NCBI GenBank assembly: GCA_036346225.1
Contig: JARFIW010001480.1
Span: 10,881,001-10,945,000 of the forward strand
Length of the DNA stretch: 64,000 nt
DNA from: Platerodrilus igneus
Lineage: Eukaryota; Arthropoda; Insecta; Coleoptera; Lycidae
Reading direction: 5' to 3'
Below the pieces are notes generated by a model, which was not told the origin of the DNA, made no database searches, and was given only the letters and a program-made list of their open reading frames with translations. Numbering within the stretch: position 1 is the stretch's first letter; each line of letters starts with the position of its first letter. Shown here in pieces: positions 1 to 10,261 of the stretch. The position numbers and the translations under genes are program-made.

Positions 1-2
1 TC

Positions 3-764
3 AAAGCATTTATAAAAATTTTAATCTCTCCTTTTGAGACTGATTCATTTTCAGAATCTTATAAACTTTTGCTGCTCCAAAAAGTAAAACTATTATCATC
101 CAAGGATTTATTAAACTTAAACGTGCAAGTTGATCACGTGTCAATTTCTGAATGTGAATCTGATGATAGTGAATATGTCCGGGGTAGGTATACAACTTCA
201 CCGTTTTATAAACATTTTCAAAAATTAAATAGTGAAATAGAAGAGGAGATAAAACTTGATGCCAATTGTAAATCGCAAGTAAAGAATTCTCTGAGGTGTG
301 AGGCATTTGCGGATTATTTTTTATACTACACTGCCTTCGTTCCAATGTGGTCAGGAATTTTATCACCATTTCCTTTGGAAACCCGCTACAGTAATGCAAA
401 CGTTGAGTGTTGGTTCAAAATCGTTAAAAAGGAAATTGTGGAAGGTCAAAGTAATTTAAAAGTTGGTCGCTTTATAGATAAATTGAAAGACTATTTGGAT
501 GTTCAATTAAAGTCTGTTGAAATGAATATCAAACCAAAGCCAAAAAAAAGGAAAACCCCCCAAAGCGACTGTAAAGATGACGATATTGGTAAGCCTTTTG
601 CCGAAGAAGTTTGGCGACCAAAAACTAAATTGCAAAACCACTTTGTTTTTCCATCATTAGTAGCTATAGAGAAAAAAGCATGTAGTATGAATCCAAATTC
701 TAACAACTCCAAGAAGAAGAGTCCACTAATATTAGAATCGAATATTTCGAAAAATCAGAATTAG
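3..764 (+). CDS. C-terminal fragment of a transposase-like ORF, 5'-open at window edge
   Basis: The frame is open from base 3, so the true start lies outside the window; the first possible starts inside it (a TTG near 69) are arbitrary. About 254 codons remain. The middle contains a tract reading NANVECWFKIVKKEI (near 390-435) preceded by a PMWSGIL stretch. This arrangement is reminiscent of C-terminal regions of MULE/KDZ-type insect transposon proteins that sit next to ULP1 peptidases; I recognise the resemblance but cannot name the superfamily. The C-terminal third is lysine-rich, with a run PKPKKRKTP that could be a nuclear localisation signal. The neighbour downstream is a ULP1-type peptidase in the same orientation after 147 bp, which supports one transposon unit. 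No D-D-E catalytic core is visible here; it would lie upstream of base 1. It could also be a host gene captured beside the element, but I consider that less likely. Confidence 0.5.
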   Translation, partial: KAFIKILISPFETDSFSESYKLLLLQKVKLLSSKDLLNLNVQVDHVSISECESDDSEYVRGRYTTSPFYKHFQKLNSEIEEEIKLDANCKSQVKNSLRCEAFADYFLYYTAFVPMWSGILSPFPLETRYSNANVECWFKIVKKEIVEGQSNLKVGRFIDKLKDYLDVQLKSVEMNIKPKPKKRKTPQSDCKDDDIGKPFAEEVWRPKTKLQNHFVFPSLVAIEKKACSMNPNSNNSKKKSPLILESNISKNQN

Positions 765-911
765 CGTGTAGTGTGCCTGGATCTCATGAAAACCTCATAG
801 AACTACCGGTTCATGATATTCCCCATGATATGGCGCTAACGAATTCTTTATTTTAAACACTAATTATTATATAAACGCCGCAATAAAAATGTCAATTTTA
901 TTGTATGCGAA

Positions 912-1595
912 ATGGTAAATAAGGAGATATACATTTTAGTATCAAGTACAGATTATAGAACACTTGTATCTAGATATAATCATGATTACAACTTCGAAGC
1001 TCCAGATACATCTCGATGGTTGACCGATTACTGCATTGATGCTGCGGCGATTGCATTACTTAGGACTAACGATTCTATTTACTATATCGATTGCATATCG
1101 TCACATATTGCGTTCCACTCTCAAGAGAAACGATTTGTCAGCAGCATACCAGCCTATACCGCTTCGTTTATGGGGATAAACATACTTTTGCTTCCTATTA
1201 ATATCAATCAATGCCATTGGGCGTTGATTGTATTAGATCTGTACGCAAAAGAATATTATTGTTTAGATCCATCTTCAGCGAATGAAATTGATCCGAGTGA
1301 AACTGCAAAATTGATTAAAAAGTTTATGACGACACGCAATAGATATCACACACAAAATACCCAAGAATTTCTTAATTTCAGAGAGTGGTCACCAGTACAA
1401 ATAAAAAAATATGCTAAACAAACGGATTCCTTAAACTGTGGTATATACATAATATATTACATTGAAGTGATTGCCTCACTTAACAATCTTAAGAGGTTTG
1501 AAAATTTACCACGCCACTTATCGTTTGATCCAGAAAAATATAGAATGTTCGTTCAACGTTGTCTCATACTTTATTCAGAAGACATGTTTTACTAA
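912..1595 (+). CDS. ULP1/C48-family cysteine peptidase of a transposon
   Basis: A 227-codon frame beginning with ATG. The order of residues is that of the ULP1/adenain (C48) fold: a WLTDY entry motif at residues 36-40, His102 in CHWALIVLDL, Asp119 in CLDPS, Gln170 in AKQTDSLNCG, and the nucleophile Cys176 followed by Gly. All four catalytic positions are present. The family removes SUMO or similar modifiers. Many eukaryotic DNA transposons (MULE, KDZ and relatives) carry such a domain, with an unclear role in transposition. The frame ends at a TAA just before a Cys-rich segment that continues in the same frame, so the natural protein was probably longer and the stop looks acquired. About 147 bp upstream lies the transposase-like fragment. 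Confidence in the peptidase fold is high; activity is not known. Confidence 0.8.
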   Translation: MVNKEIYILVSSTDYRTLVSRYNHDYNFEAPDTSRWLTDYCIDAAAIALLRTNDSIYYIDCISSHIAFHSQEKRFVSSIPAYTASFMGINILLLPININQCHWALIVLDLYAKEYYCLDPSSANEIDPSETAKLIKKFMTTRNRYHTQNTQEFLNFREWSPVQIKKYAKQTDSLNCGIYIIYYIEVIASLNNLKRFENLPRHLSFDPEKYRMFVQRCLILYSEDMFY

Positions 1596-2182
1596 TGTTT
1601 TATATGTGGTATTCAGTCACGCGAAAATTATATTCAATGCCAAATTTGCCGAAGGTGGGTCATTTTGAAAACTGTGCTAGACCATTAATTGCTAAAGCTG
1701 TTACTTTTGAAGAAGCAAGTAAAGATGAATTCATTTATGAATGCCCTGGGTGCATTGCTAACAACTTTGTATTATGTTCGCCTCCGGAAAACCTGTCCCC
1801 TAGATTTAAACTATCTGATTTTCGGCAAATAAAAAACACGGCGCGTATATCAGAAAATTTTCCGCTAACTATTCTACCTCATCTGACACTAACAAATTTA
1901 GAAATACGCAAACTTTTAATATTGCATAGAAAAGACTTACAGAAAACCTATAATAAATCAATTGAATCCACTCTATCTGCAATATATGATGAAGATTCAA
2001 AAAATATATTAAAATTTCTGCAAGAAGACATATGTAGACTAATTACTAGTGAACTGATGAATGAATTTGATTCTTTGGAAGTAAAACATAGAGAACACTG
2101 TTTTATAGCCATGTGTGTAAACTTCAGTAAAACACTGATTAAATATTTTTATGGGGACGTTGACTTTATAAAAAAAAAATAA
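1596..2182 (+). pseudogene. PHD-like finger plus C-terminal tail, split from the ULP1 frame
   Basis: Directly after the ULP1 stop codon the same frame reads a Cys-x2-Cys pair, then Cys-x2-Cys, then an RRW tract. The frame changes by one base near 1657. The following frame supplies His-Phe-Glu-Asn-Cys and, about 30 residues on, Cys-x2-Cys (ECPGC). The order C2-C2-H-C-C2 fits a PHD-type zinc finger. The tail after the finger (to 2182) is open, charged and probably helical, and ends in a lysine run. The longest frame on this part starts at a TTG at 1559, which is an artefact of the shift. The unit therefore looks like a fused ULP1-PHD protein disabled by one stop and one single-base indel, and the mutations are few, so decay seems recent. 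A RING-like reading of the cysteines is possible. Confidence 0.6.
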
Positions 2183-3234
2183 AGATCAACTTCCAATAGG
2201 GGATCCATCATGGATTTGTAAATCATTTTGAAAGAAATAAATGATTATTATTGAGCGTGGTATATGTATACACTAACACTAATATGAATTATTCTGCAGT
2301 ATATAAATGAATCTGTTGTTATATCGCTAGGATATTTGAATGTTCTATCGACTTATAATTATAAGGAGTAAAAAATAATAATATTGTATATACGTTCACA
2401 CTTAGGAATAATAAGTTCAGTAAAAACCTATATTATAATATAATTACACCTATTGAAGTCATCAACTAATTTAATGTTGTATTATGTAGAATAAGTGCGG
2501 AGAGTGCTCTACATTTAATAGATTTCTACAATTAAATAAAATATATGTGTACAATGCCAAAAAGTATGGACTACTAATAATTTCCTTATCTTTGAAAGCA
2601 TTTAATTTTATAATTTAGAAAAGAACAGTAAATTAGAAAACATGTAGAACTCAGGTCAACCTGCTTTAGAAGTTTTTGTATAACTGAAGAAGTAACAACG
2701 AATTAGAGATCAGGTTGAGCAGGTAAGTTGATTCCTACAGATACAGCAGGGGTTTAAAAAATAACCGACATTAATGATAATATGTATTATGTAAACTTCT
2801 AATAAAAGAATTCAGTTACAACTTCTTGAAAAGGAATGAACCAGATGTATTCAGTATTGTTTACTGGATACGAAAACTTTAAAACCACAAGTTTCAATTC
2901 TAACTAACGCCTGCAAGGCATTTCTCTTACTCTAATAACTGATAATTATACAATAAACAGTATTTATACTACCACAATTGTTTTCTAGCGGTGCGACTTT
3001 AAATATAAGGACTTAAAAGCAGCACTTTTGGTGATTTTTCTAATTATGGTTAAGCGATTCTAACTAAAATTATAAACAATTAAGTATGATAGTTGAGCAA
3101 AATACAAAAGTTTGACCAACTAAAACATATCTTGGAGTTGGCAATTCAGCCGCATATCAGTTCTATTAATCTTTTCAGAAAGTTGTAAGAAAATCGATGA
3201 AAGTATCGTTCTATAAACGGGTAGTTGTAAATTA
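2183..3234. other. AT-rich spacer without recognisable gene
   Basis: No frame of useful length and no family I recognise. It separates the ULP1 transposon unit from the satellite array and probably includes the 3' non-coding part of that transposon. No terminal inverted repeat could be identified by eye. Confidence 0.5.
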
Positions 3235-5020
3235 CCGCTAGTTGATACAACGCACCGTTTAGGAGATATTCATTTTTTATTATGACGGAGTATTCAACTA
3301 CCCCCCTCTTCCCCTTTCAAATCGCATGTAATTTTTGTGGAAGGTACCTATGGGCCTAAGGATTATTCTGCAATTTACCGCTAGTTGATACAACGCACCG
3401 TTTAGGAGATATTCATTTTTTATTATGACGGGGTATTTAACTACCCCCCTCTTCCCCATTCAAATCGCGTGATATTTTTGTGGAATGTACCTATGGGCCT
3501 AAGGATTATTCTGCAATTTACCGCTAGTTGATACAACGTACCGTTTAGGAGATATTCATTTTTTATTATGACGGGGTATTTAACTACCCTCCCTCTTCCC
3601 CATTCAAATCGCCTGATATTTTTGTGAAAGGTACCTATGGGCCTAAGGATTATTCTGCAATTTACCGCTAGTTGATACAACGGATCGTTTAGGAGATATT
3701 CATTTTTTATTATGACGGGGTATTTAACTACCCCCCCTCTACCCCTTTCAAATCGCCTGATATTTTTGTGGAAGGTACCTATGGGGCTAAGGATTATTCT
3801 GCAATTTACCGCTAGTTGATACAATGCTCCGTTTAGGAGATATTCATTTTTTATTATGACGGGGTATTTAACTACCCCCCCTCTACCCCTTTCAAATCGC
3901 CTGATATTTTTGTGGAATGTACCTATGGGCCTAAGGATTATTCTGCAATTTACCGCTAGTTGATACAACGTACCGTTTAGGAGATATTCATTTTTTATTA
4001 TGACGGGGTATTTAACTACCCTCCCTCTTCCCCATTCAAATCGCCTGATATTTTTGTGAAAGGTACCTATGGGCCTAAGGATTATTCTGCAATTTACCGC
4101 TAGTTGATACAACGGATCGTTTAGGAGATATTCATTTTTTATTATGACGGGGTATTTAACTACCCCCCCTCTACCCCTTTCAAATCGCCTGATATTTTTG
4201 TGGAAGGTACCTATGGGGCTAAGGATTATTCTGCAATTTACCGCTAGTTGATACAATGCTCCGTTTAGGAGATATTCATTTTTTATTATGACGGGTATTT
4301 AACTACCCCCTCTACCCCTTTCAAATCGCCTGATATTTTTGTGGAATGTACCTATGGGCCTAAGGATTATTCTGCAATTTACCGCTAGTTGATACAACGC
4401 ACCGTTTAGGAGATATTCATTTTTTATTATGACGGGGTATTTAACTACCCCCCCCCCCTCTACCCCTTTCAAATCGCCTGATATTTTTGTGGAAGGTACC
4501 TATGGGCCTAAGGGTTATTCTGCAATTTACCGCTAGTTGATACAACGGACCGTTTAGGAGATATTCATTTTTTATTATGACGGAGTGTTCAACTACCCCC
4601 CCTCTTCCCCTTTCAAATCGCATGTAATTTTTGTGGAAGGTACCTATGGGCCTAAGGATTATTCTGCAATTTACCGCTAGTTGATACAACGCACCGTTTA
4701 GGAGATATTCATTTTTTATTATGACGGGGTATTTAACTACCCTCCCTCTTCCCCATTCAAATCGCCTGATATTTTTGTGGAAGGTACCTATGGGCCTAAG
4801 GATTATTCTGCAATTTACCGCTAGTTGATACAACGCACCGTTTAGGAGATATTCATTTTTTATTATGACGGGGTATTTAACTACCTCCTCTTCCCCATTC
4901 AAATCGCCTGATATTTTTGTGGAAGGTACCTATGGGCCTAAGGATTATTCTGCAATTTACCGCTAGTTGATACAACGCACCGTTTAGGAGAAATTCATTT
5001 TTTATTATGATGGGGTATTT
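3235..5020. repeat. Tandem satellite array, 143-144 bp monomer, about 12.4 copies
   Basis: The anchor CCGCTAGTTGATACAA recurs at 3235, 3378, 3521, 3665, 3809, 3953, 4097, 4241, 4382, 4530, 4674, 4818 and 4960, giving spacings of 141-148 bp and mostly 143-144. The last monomer is cut after about 60 bp, near 5020. Each monomer contains a C-run next to CTCTTCCCC and an AT-rich tract with TTTTTTATTATGA. Variation is concentrated in the three bases after ACAAC/ACAAT and in the length of the C-run. Because 144 is a multiple of three and one minus-strand frame has no stop, long minus-strand frames (3441-4256 and 4441-4902) run through the array. I treat them as by-products of the repeat, not genes. 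Confidence 0.97.
3521..4384. repeat. Higher-order duplication: two copies of a 3-monomer (432 bp) unit
   Basis: Monomers starting at 3521, 3665 and 3809 correspond one-to-one with those at 3953, 4097 and 4241. They carry the same private variants: ACGTACC, ACGGATC and ATGCTCC after the anchor, GTGAAAGG in the first of each trio, and TGGGGC in the second. The first two pairs appear identical; the third pair differs by small deletions at a G run and a C run. This shows recent segmental amplification by three monomers inside the array. Confidence 0.9.
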
Positions 5021-6748
5021 CATTTTTGGTGTTTTTTAACATTGTATCGATGGTAGAGGAACTTGATTTTAATTTTAAGTTTTTTCCATATAGGTATTGA
5101 TTTGGTCCGCTGGAACTGGGCGGGATTAAAAATAAATGTGAATATGAATCTGAATGTAACTTCAGCCACATTCAGAGCCTGGACAGGGAATGCCAAGGCG
5201 CCAGAAACTCATAAAAATAAAGGAGCGTATGAAACCTAAAGTTCTAGTTCCAACAGACTTCGAAGGAACCCCTTTCCAGATCATGAATATAAAACACGCA
5301 ACTTCACAAAATCACTATCTTTAATATCGCATCGGAACACAAAAACAATTAATGACCAAAATTCTAAATACCAGTTGAATTTCAATATTACCTCAATTTT
5401 GATTAATACAAACATAGAAAATACAAAATTTGTAAATATTATCGTAAGTAACCCCGCACCAGTGTATATCAAGGAAGAACAACTTTTAATTTCCCACTCG
5501 CTTTAATGTTACTAATTACTCACGTACTCGTATATCCTTGGCCAAGAAAGCATGTGGAAGTACGTAAAATGCGCCATAAATTAAGTGCTCGGTGTTCTAA
5601 CCTCAACTTCAAATGAGCACCTCGTGGGAGCAATCTCTAACAATAGTGTAAATATTAGATACCTTAACGTATTGTTGAAATATTCACTAATAATCTTAAT
5701 AAATCACCCTAGGCAGTAAAGAGGGTGCTTAGAAATACACTAAACAATTATTTTAAATATTAAATTCTGTACATCAGTATTACTAAATTTTGAATGAAGT
5801 AGAAGTACTTCTTATGAACAGCAATAGCTCAAATTATTAATATTAAGTACTAGTAAGAGAAAGTAATAATATCACAATGACACAAAATAAGCACAAACAC
5901 TAACGAGCAATAAACGCATGGAATAATCTTACTCTATGATTAGCTTCTGTACGTAGTTATCTCACATCAAAGATCATCGAAGTCCTAGGCTGCTGGAATG
6001 GTAACCCAGAGTAACGACAGCTGATCGGCAACGCCAATAAATGAGAAATAATAAAGTTGGTAGTGCAACGACGTTCTTGAGATATAGGAAGCAGGAGCAT
6101 AAACAGAATAAGGAGTATATGCAGAATAAACACAATGACAAGGCGTAGGGAGAAAAAACCCTAAAATTTAATATTAGAAATCAAGATACAAAAGAAAGTG
6201 GGCTGTTCATTACCACGTAAGTGGCTCAAATAAATGTACACTAACTGATTTAAAGATAACAGGACGTTACAATATTGAGATTTCAATCTGCACCTACAAA
6301 AACTAAGATAATAAAATTTAATCTTTATTAATTCATACCAATTATTAACGATGATAATGAATTTAAATCCACTACAAGTGAAAATCGGAGCTAGCAAAAG
6401 GCATTCCAGAACCATAAATCCAAAATTGCCAAACTTCAATACTAACTTGCCGGTTCTACCTAAATTCGTAATTAATACGATGATATCGGCAGAAATCCGA
6501 CCTTCACCAACAACGATTGAAATAAGAATGCCTCTTATCCTCAAGGACAAGAGCAAAGTACGGCTTATTATCATATTTGTAATTTTAAATGCAGATAAAT
6601 AACGTAAATTTGAGTACACGGCAATAACCTGTAATTATGAAGGTTAACACAAAACGAAGCGCAAAGGTAACAACGATATAGATGGCAGGACAATGCTAGC
6701 AACAGACAATTGAATTTAGAAATATTAAATAAATATAATGCTGACACA
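5021..6748. other. Anonymous AT-rich region
   Basis: I see no domain in any frame. Around 6351-6602 both strands are open (83 codons plus, within 152 codons minus), but composition is biased to hydrophobic and basic residues without motifs, so I do not call a gene. The region ends where LOA-type reverse transcriptase sequence begins abruptly. Confidence 0.5.
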
Positions 6749-7248
6749 AAAGTGTCAACCAGAAGGATACAAGGCTGTCCTCAAGGGGGCGTGCTGTCAC
6801 CGTTACTATGGAACATAGTAGTAGACAGCCTTCTCGAACTCCTTAATGAGGCAGGTTTCTAGCCGATAGGTTATGCGGACGACATAGCTTTTCTAGTGGT
6901 CCGCAAATTTGAACAAATGTTGTATAATTTGTTGCAACCAGCACTAAGAATCACGGAGCTATGGTGCTCCGATAACTCTCTAACCATCAACCCCAATAAA
7001 ACGGGGCTGGTTCTGTTTACCAATAAAAGGAAGCAGATGGTAACCAGATTGCCAATGCTCTTCCAAACTTCTCTGTCCCTATCAGAAGAGGTCAAGTATT
7101 TGGGTATCATACTTGACAAGAAGCTGAATTAGGCCAAACACTTACAAGCAAAAACTATCATAGCCAACCAAGTGTCTTTTTACAATGCAAGCGTGCCATA
7201 AACAAACTTTAGGGTCTTCCACTAAAGACTGTCCTGTGGCTATACACC
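6749..7248 (+). pseudogene. LOA-like LINE reverse transcriptase, truncated palm and thumb
   Basis: The sequence starts inside the RT palm domain at a GCPQGGVLSPLLWN block (near 6773). It continues through GYADD (6869-6883), the catalytic aspartate pair, which is intact, and then a LTINPNKTG...KYLGIILDKKLN block that marks the end of the palm. An in-frame TAG lies at 6860-6862 and another at 7130-7132, where family members normally have Trp. Shortly after, the reading frame shifts near 7190 and carries on as thumb sequence with a further in-frame stop. The block wording and the downstream RNase H suggest the LOA clade of non-LTR retrotransposons; the I or R1 groups are the alternatives. The 5' part (endonuclease, ORF1 and fingers) is absent, as expected for a 5'-truncated insertion. 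Confidence 0.85.
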
Positions 7249-8135
7249 ATGATAGTAAGGCCGATGCTCTGCTATGGCGCTGTAGTCTGGTGTTCCAGGA
7301 CCAGACTGGCCTATGCAGTCAAAGAGTTTACTCATATCCAAAGAGTGGCTTGTCTAGGTGCAATGCGATTTACACTTACTGCAGCTTTAGAAGCTATCCT
7401 AAGCCTCACTCCGCTGGACCTACATGTGGCGGAGATGGCTTTGAGAACGGCAATGAGGCTACGGTTCAAAGATCTATGGATCGATAAAGTAGGCGGTGGT
7501 AGACACTTCAACATACCGAGAGAGGCGGTGCGGAACATCTCTCTCTGGGGAGAAGTGGTTGATTCGATAGCACCCATAATGATTTCCAAGAAGCGCTTCG
7601 GGGTTTGTCTGAACACTGAAGACGTCTACTTAACGGAGATCTCCATCTACACAGATGGCTCCAAAACAAATGAAGATACCGGGGTAGGCATCTTCTCCGA
7701 TAACTAGACCTTCATGAAAATGTTACGTTGGGCAGGCTGGTAACTGTCTTCCAAGCAGATGTCATAACCATCATGCACGGTGCTAACGCCATACTGAAAC
7801 GTAGAATTCATAATAAAGCTTTACGCATTCTGAGCGATAGCAGAGCAGCTCTTCTGAGCTTAAATAAGCAGAAGCTACTCTCGGCTGGTTCATCAATGCC
7901 ATCTTATTTGCAACCAACTTCTAACACTAATGCCCTTGAGCGGGTTTGGATCAAAGGATATTCAGGAGTACATGGCAACGAACAGGCAGATTCTTTGACG
8001 AGACAGGGAGCGGCTCGAGGTTCTGTCGGTCCTGAGTCATCCGTTGCTATTGCGCCAATGGTATTGTTCTCCACCGCCTTCACAAGGACAGGTGGGCTTG
8101 TACAACAAGCTGCCGACGTGCAAAAATGTTTATAA
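7249..8135 (+). pseudogene. LOA-like LINE connection region and RNase H domain
   Basis: The first frame (7249-7707) carries the conserved IVRPMLCYGAVVW segment after the RT. It then reads IYTDGSKT (near 7649), the first RNase H aspartate. A stop at 7707 and a frameshift follow, and the frame at 7728-8135 contains FQADVITI, ILSDSRAAL and a GYSGVHGNEQAD block. In functional RNase H the second acidic residue is Glu and the block near the C terminus reads GHSGV. Here Asp and Tyr are found instead, so the domain carries two active-site changes in addition to the break. It is placed exactly where LOA and I-group elements keep RNase H. This is a decayed copy, and none of its frames has its own start. 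Confidence 0.85.
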
Positions 8136-8460
8136 GAGCTCCCATGACCAAAATCGAAAAATTTGTCATATGTTTGCTGAGACAGAAACTACGGCTACCA
8201 ATGGGTATACAGTCTGGGCATTACATACTAAGGAAGCATCTGCACAGAATGAGCCTCTCAGAAGACTCCACCTGTGACAGCTGTCAACAAGAGGATGGGA
8301 CGGTAAAGCACATTCTGTGCACCTGCCCGGCACTCGTCCGACTTTGAGTATCCATGCTGAGGGATTTCTGGCCTGAAAAGGCCGGAATTCAAGACACCCG
8401 CTGGTCCGACATCCTCAAATTCACCTGTAAGTTCGGGTGGTTGAGTAAAGGCCTAAGTGC
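8126..8460 (+). pseudogene. LOA-like LINE C-terminal Cys-His motif and 3' end
   Basis: The frame 8126-8347 contains a GHYILRKHLHRM block followed by CDSCQQEDGTVKHILCTCP, the Cys-Cys...His-Cys arrangement found after RNase H in many insect LINEs of the Jockey, I, R1 and LOA groups. It overlaps the preceding frame and is shifted relative to it. Sequence after the stop to about 8460 (with a short palindromic AAAAGGCCGG stretch) is probably the 3' untranslated part. The element seems to end where minus-strand RTE-type sequence begins. Confidence 0.75.
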
Positions 8461-8479
8461 GTGTGGCATATGTCACCCT

Positions 8480-9330
8480 TCTCAATTAAATCAATGAGGT
8501 CCCATATTATTTCCCAAAAATGCCTTAGAACGTATTCTGCCCCCTCTAGTTCTCCTATTTTTTTTGTTTTCCACAGATATCGTTATTCCCCTACTATTTT
8601 TATAAGCTATTTGTTATTAACTTTGTCTATCCATGCTGTCATCCTCATACATCTGAAGCACAACATTCCCAAAGGCTGCTACTGTTTTTCTGTATGCATT
8701 TTCTACTGCCCATGTTTCATAGACATACTGTGCTGTGATCCACACATATGCTTTCAACAATTTTTTCTTGTTTCTATGTTTGTTATCTTCGATCATAGGC
8801 GCTGTTCTTTCTTATTAAATGCAGTTCGGTCTCATATAGTTTTACAGTTATGTAGCCTATTTCTCCGACATTCAGCGGTTCTGGAGGGGGGTAAGCAGCA
8901 CGTGACTGCCAAGTTACCCCAGCACTTCAAGGCACTTAAAGAAGACCATCGACGCATTATCTTGTTAGCGGACAGGAACATCTTGGTGGAACCCTAAAAA
9001 AGTGGCACGTGTAAACGAAAAGAAAATTATATCACAAGGAGTGAAAAAGTTAAAGGGAGAATTTGAATCTAACAACAGTTTACCATTTCTCTGCACATGG
9101 AACGGGTTGAATAGAGATATTCTTTCCATCATCATCATTAGGTCTTCAGTCCTGAAACTGATTAGACGCGTACCTACATTGTTTCCTATTCTGAACTAAC
9201 CTACACATTTCCCTGAAATTTGCACAGTCTGCATCTATAACTATCTGATCTAGGTCTACATCTACCTCCTTTTTCCTATCTCTGCTTGTAACATATTTTA
9301 TACTTGTTACATGCCAAAATTGATGTTACA
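8480..9330 (-). pseudogene. Degenerate RTE-type LINE 3' fragments
   Basis: Positions 8505-8935 are recognisably the reverse complement of the ORF2 C-terminal region that is well preserved at 63600-63960: the blocks around CATGCTGTCAT, AAGCACAACATT and TTTCTATGTTTGTT recur in the same order. Positions 9145-9300 match the very 3' part, also seen at 32440-32640. The piece between them (8936-9144) has no match elsewhere in the window and may be an insertion. Frames on either strand here are short and spurious. Orientation is minus. This copy is strongly diverged and cannot be functional. Confidence 0.75.
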
Positions 9331-10261
9331 TGGTAGGGGGGGGGGAGGCATGAACAAACACGGTAAGCTCAAAGGAAGGATCTAAATTGCGGCTCGGCTG
9401 GCTGCAGTCGTGAGGGGTCGGGTTAAAATGGGGAGGGGAGAGGAGAGTAATAATTGTTATCTTGACTAAGCCGATGAATTCTGGGCACCACTTTTATTTT
9501 AGTATAGTTCTGTCTTAAGTGGCATGGATTCCCTGTCTTTTACAGGAGAACGGCAAAATAAGAGAAAACTTATTCTTCTCGGACAAGAAACCCATATGAC
9601 AAAATATGGGAATGACACTATTTCAAGTTATTAGCCAAGTTGTTGTACACCTCCTGGCTGTTTATAAATAATCAATAATAATAATGCAAGTTAGACACTA
9701 ACTTGTACCTGTAATAGAGTTATCACTTAAGATATTCTGAACCAGCTGGATTGAGTTTTTAAATTAAATATACGTGATCTGAATCCCTGTTCACAGTATT
9801 GCTTAAACTCTTTATAAAATTATAATTTTAGGACGACGGAATTTGTTCTAATATAAACATATAGTAGTCTTTAACTGAACACCAAATCAACCTTACTCAC
9901 ACCTCTAAATTATACACAACCTCTATAACATGTTTCTATTATTTATAACCAATATTAATGTGTTGAGCAACAAACAATTCATGTGCATTTAGTTTTCATT
10001 AAATCCTTGTACCAACCCTAATGGATCCTCCTCTCTCTGTATCAACTATGATTAAATTTACTAATTAAGTCAGCGTAAAATGAATATTTTAAAATACTTT
10101 TATCCGTACGAAATTGAACATTATACGAAATCGTAAACAAGTTCAGTTTATAAAATAATATGACAATAAAAACTTACAGTACAGATGGTGAAACCACCGC
10201 AGGAATTCAGTTTTCAGTCTTCAGTTTACCTTAATTAATTCCGGGCAATGTTGTACTCCAG
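9331..10261. other. Anonymous AT-rich region with a G run
   Basis: A run of G residues at about 9336-9346 opens the stretch. The rest shows no frame with a domain and no repeat match within the window. Confidence 0.4.

Noticed and set aside
10..399. Minus-strand 129-codon ORF
   Set aside because: Antisense shadow of the transposase-like frame; no motif.
3441..4902. Long minus-strand ORFs of 271 and 153 codons with a 48-residue repeat
   Set aside because: They run through the satellite array; the monomer is mostly a multiple of three and one frame lacks stops. No independent coding evidence.
3235..5020. CRISPR-like array
   Set aside because: Whole 143-144 bp monomers are repeated without unique spacers, and the window is eukaryotic.
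6161..6619. 152-codon minus-strand ORF
   Set aside because: Hydrophobic and basic composition without any motif; the opposite strand is equally open, so low stop density is probably by chance.
8461..8997. Plus-strand 178-codon ORF
   Set aside because: Covers reverse-complement RTE-type sequence; its apparent membrane segments come from antisense translation.
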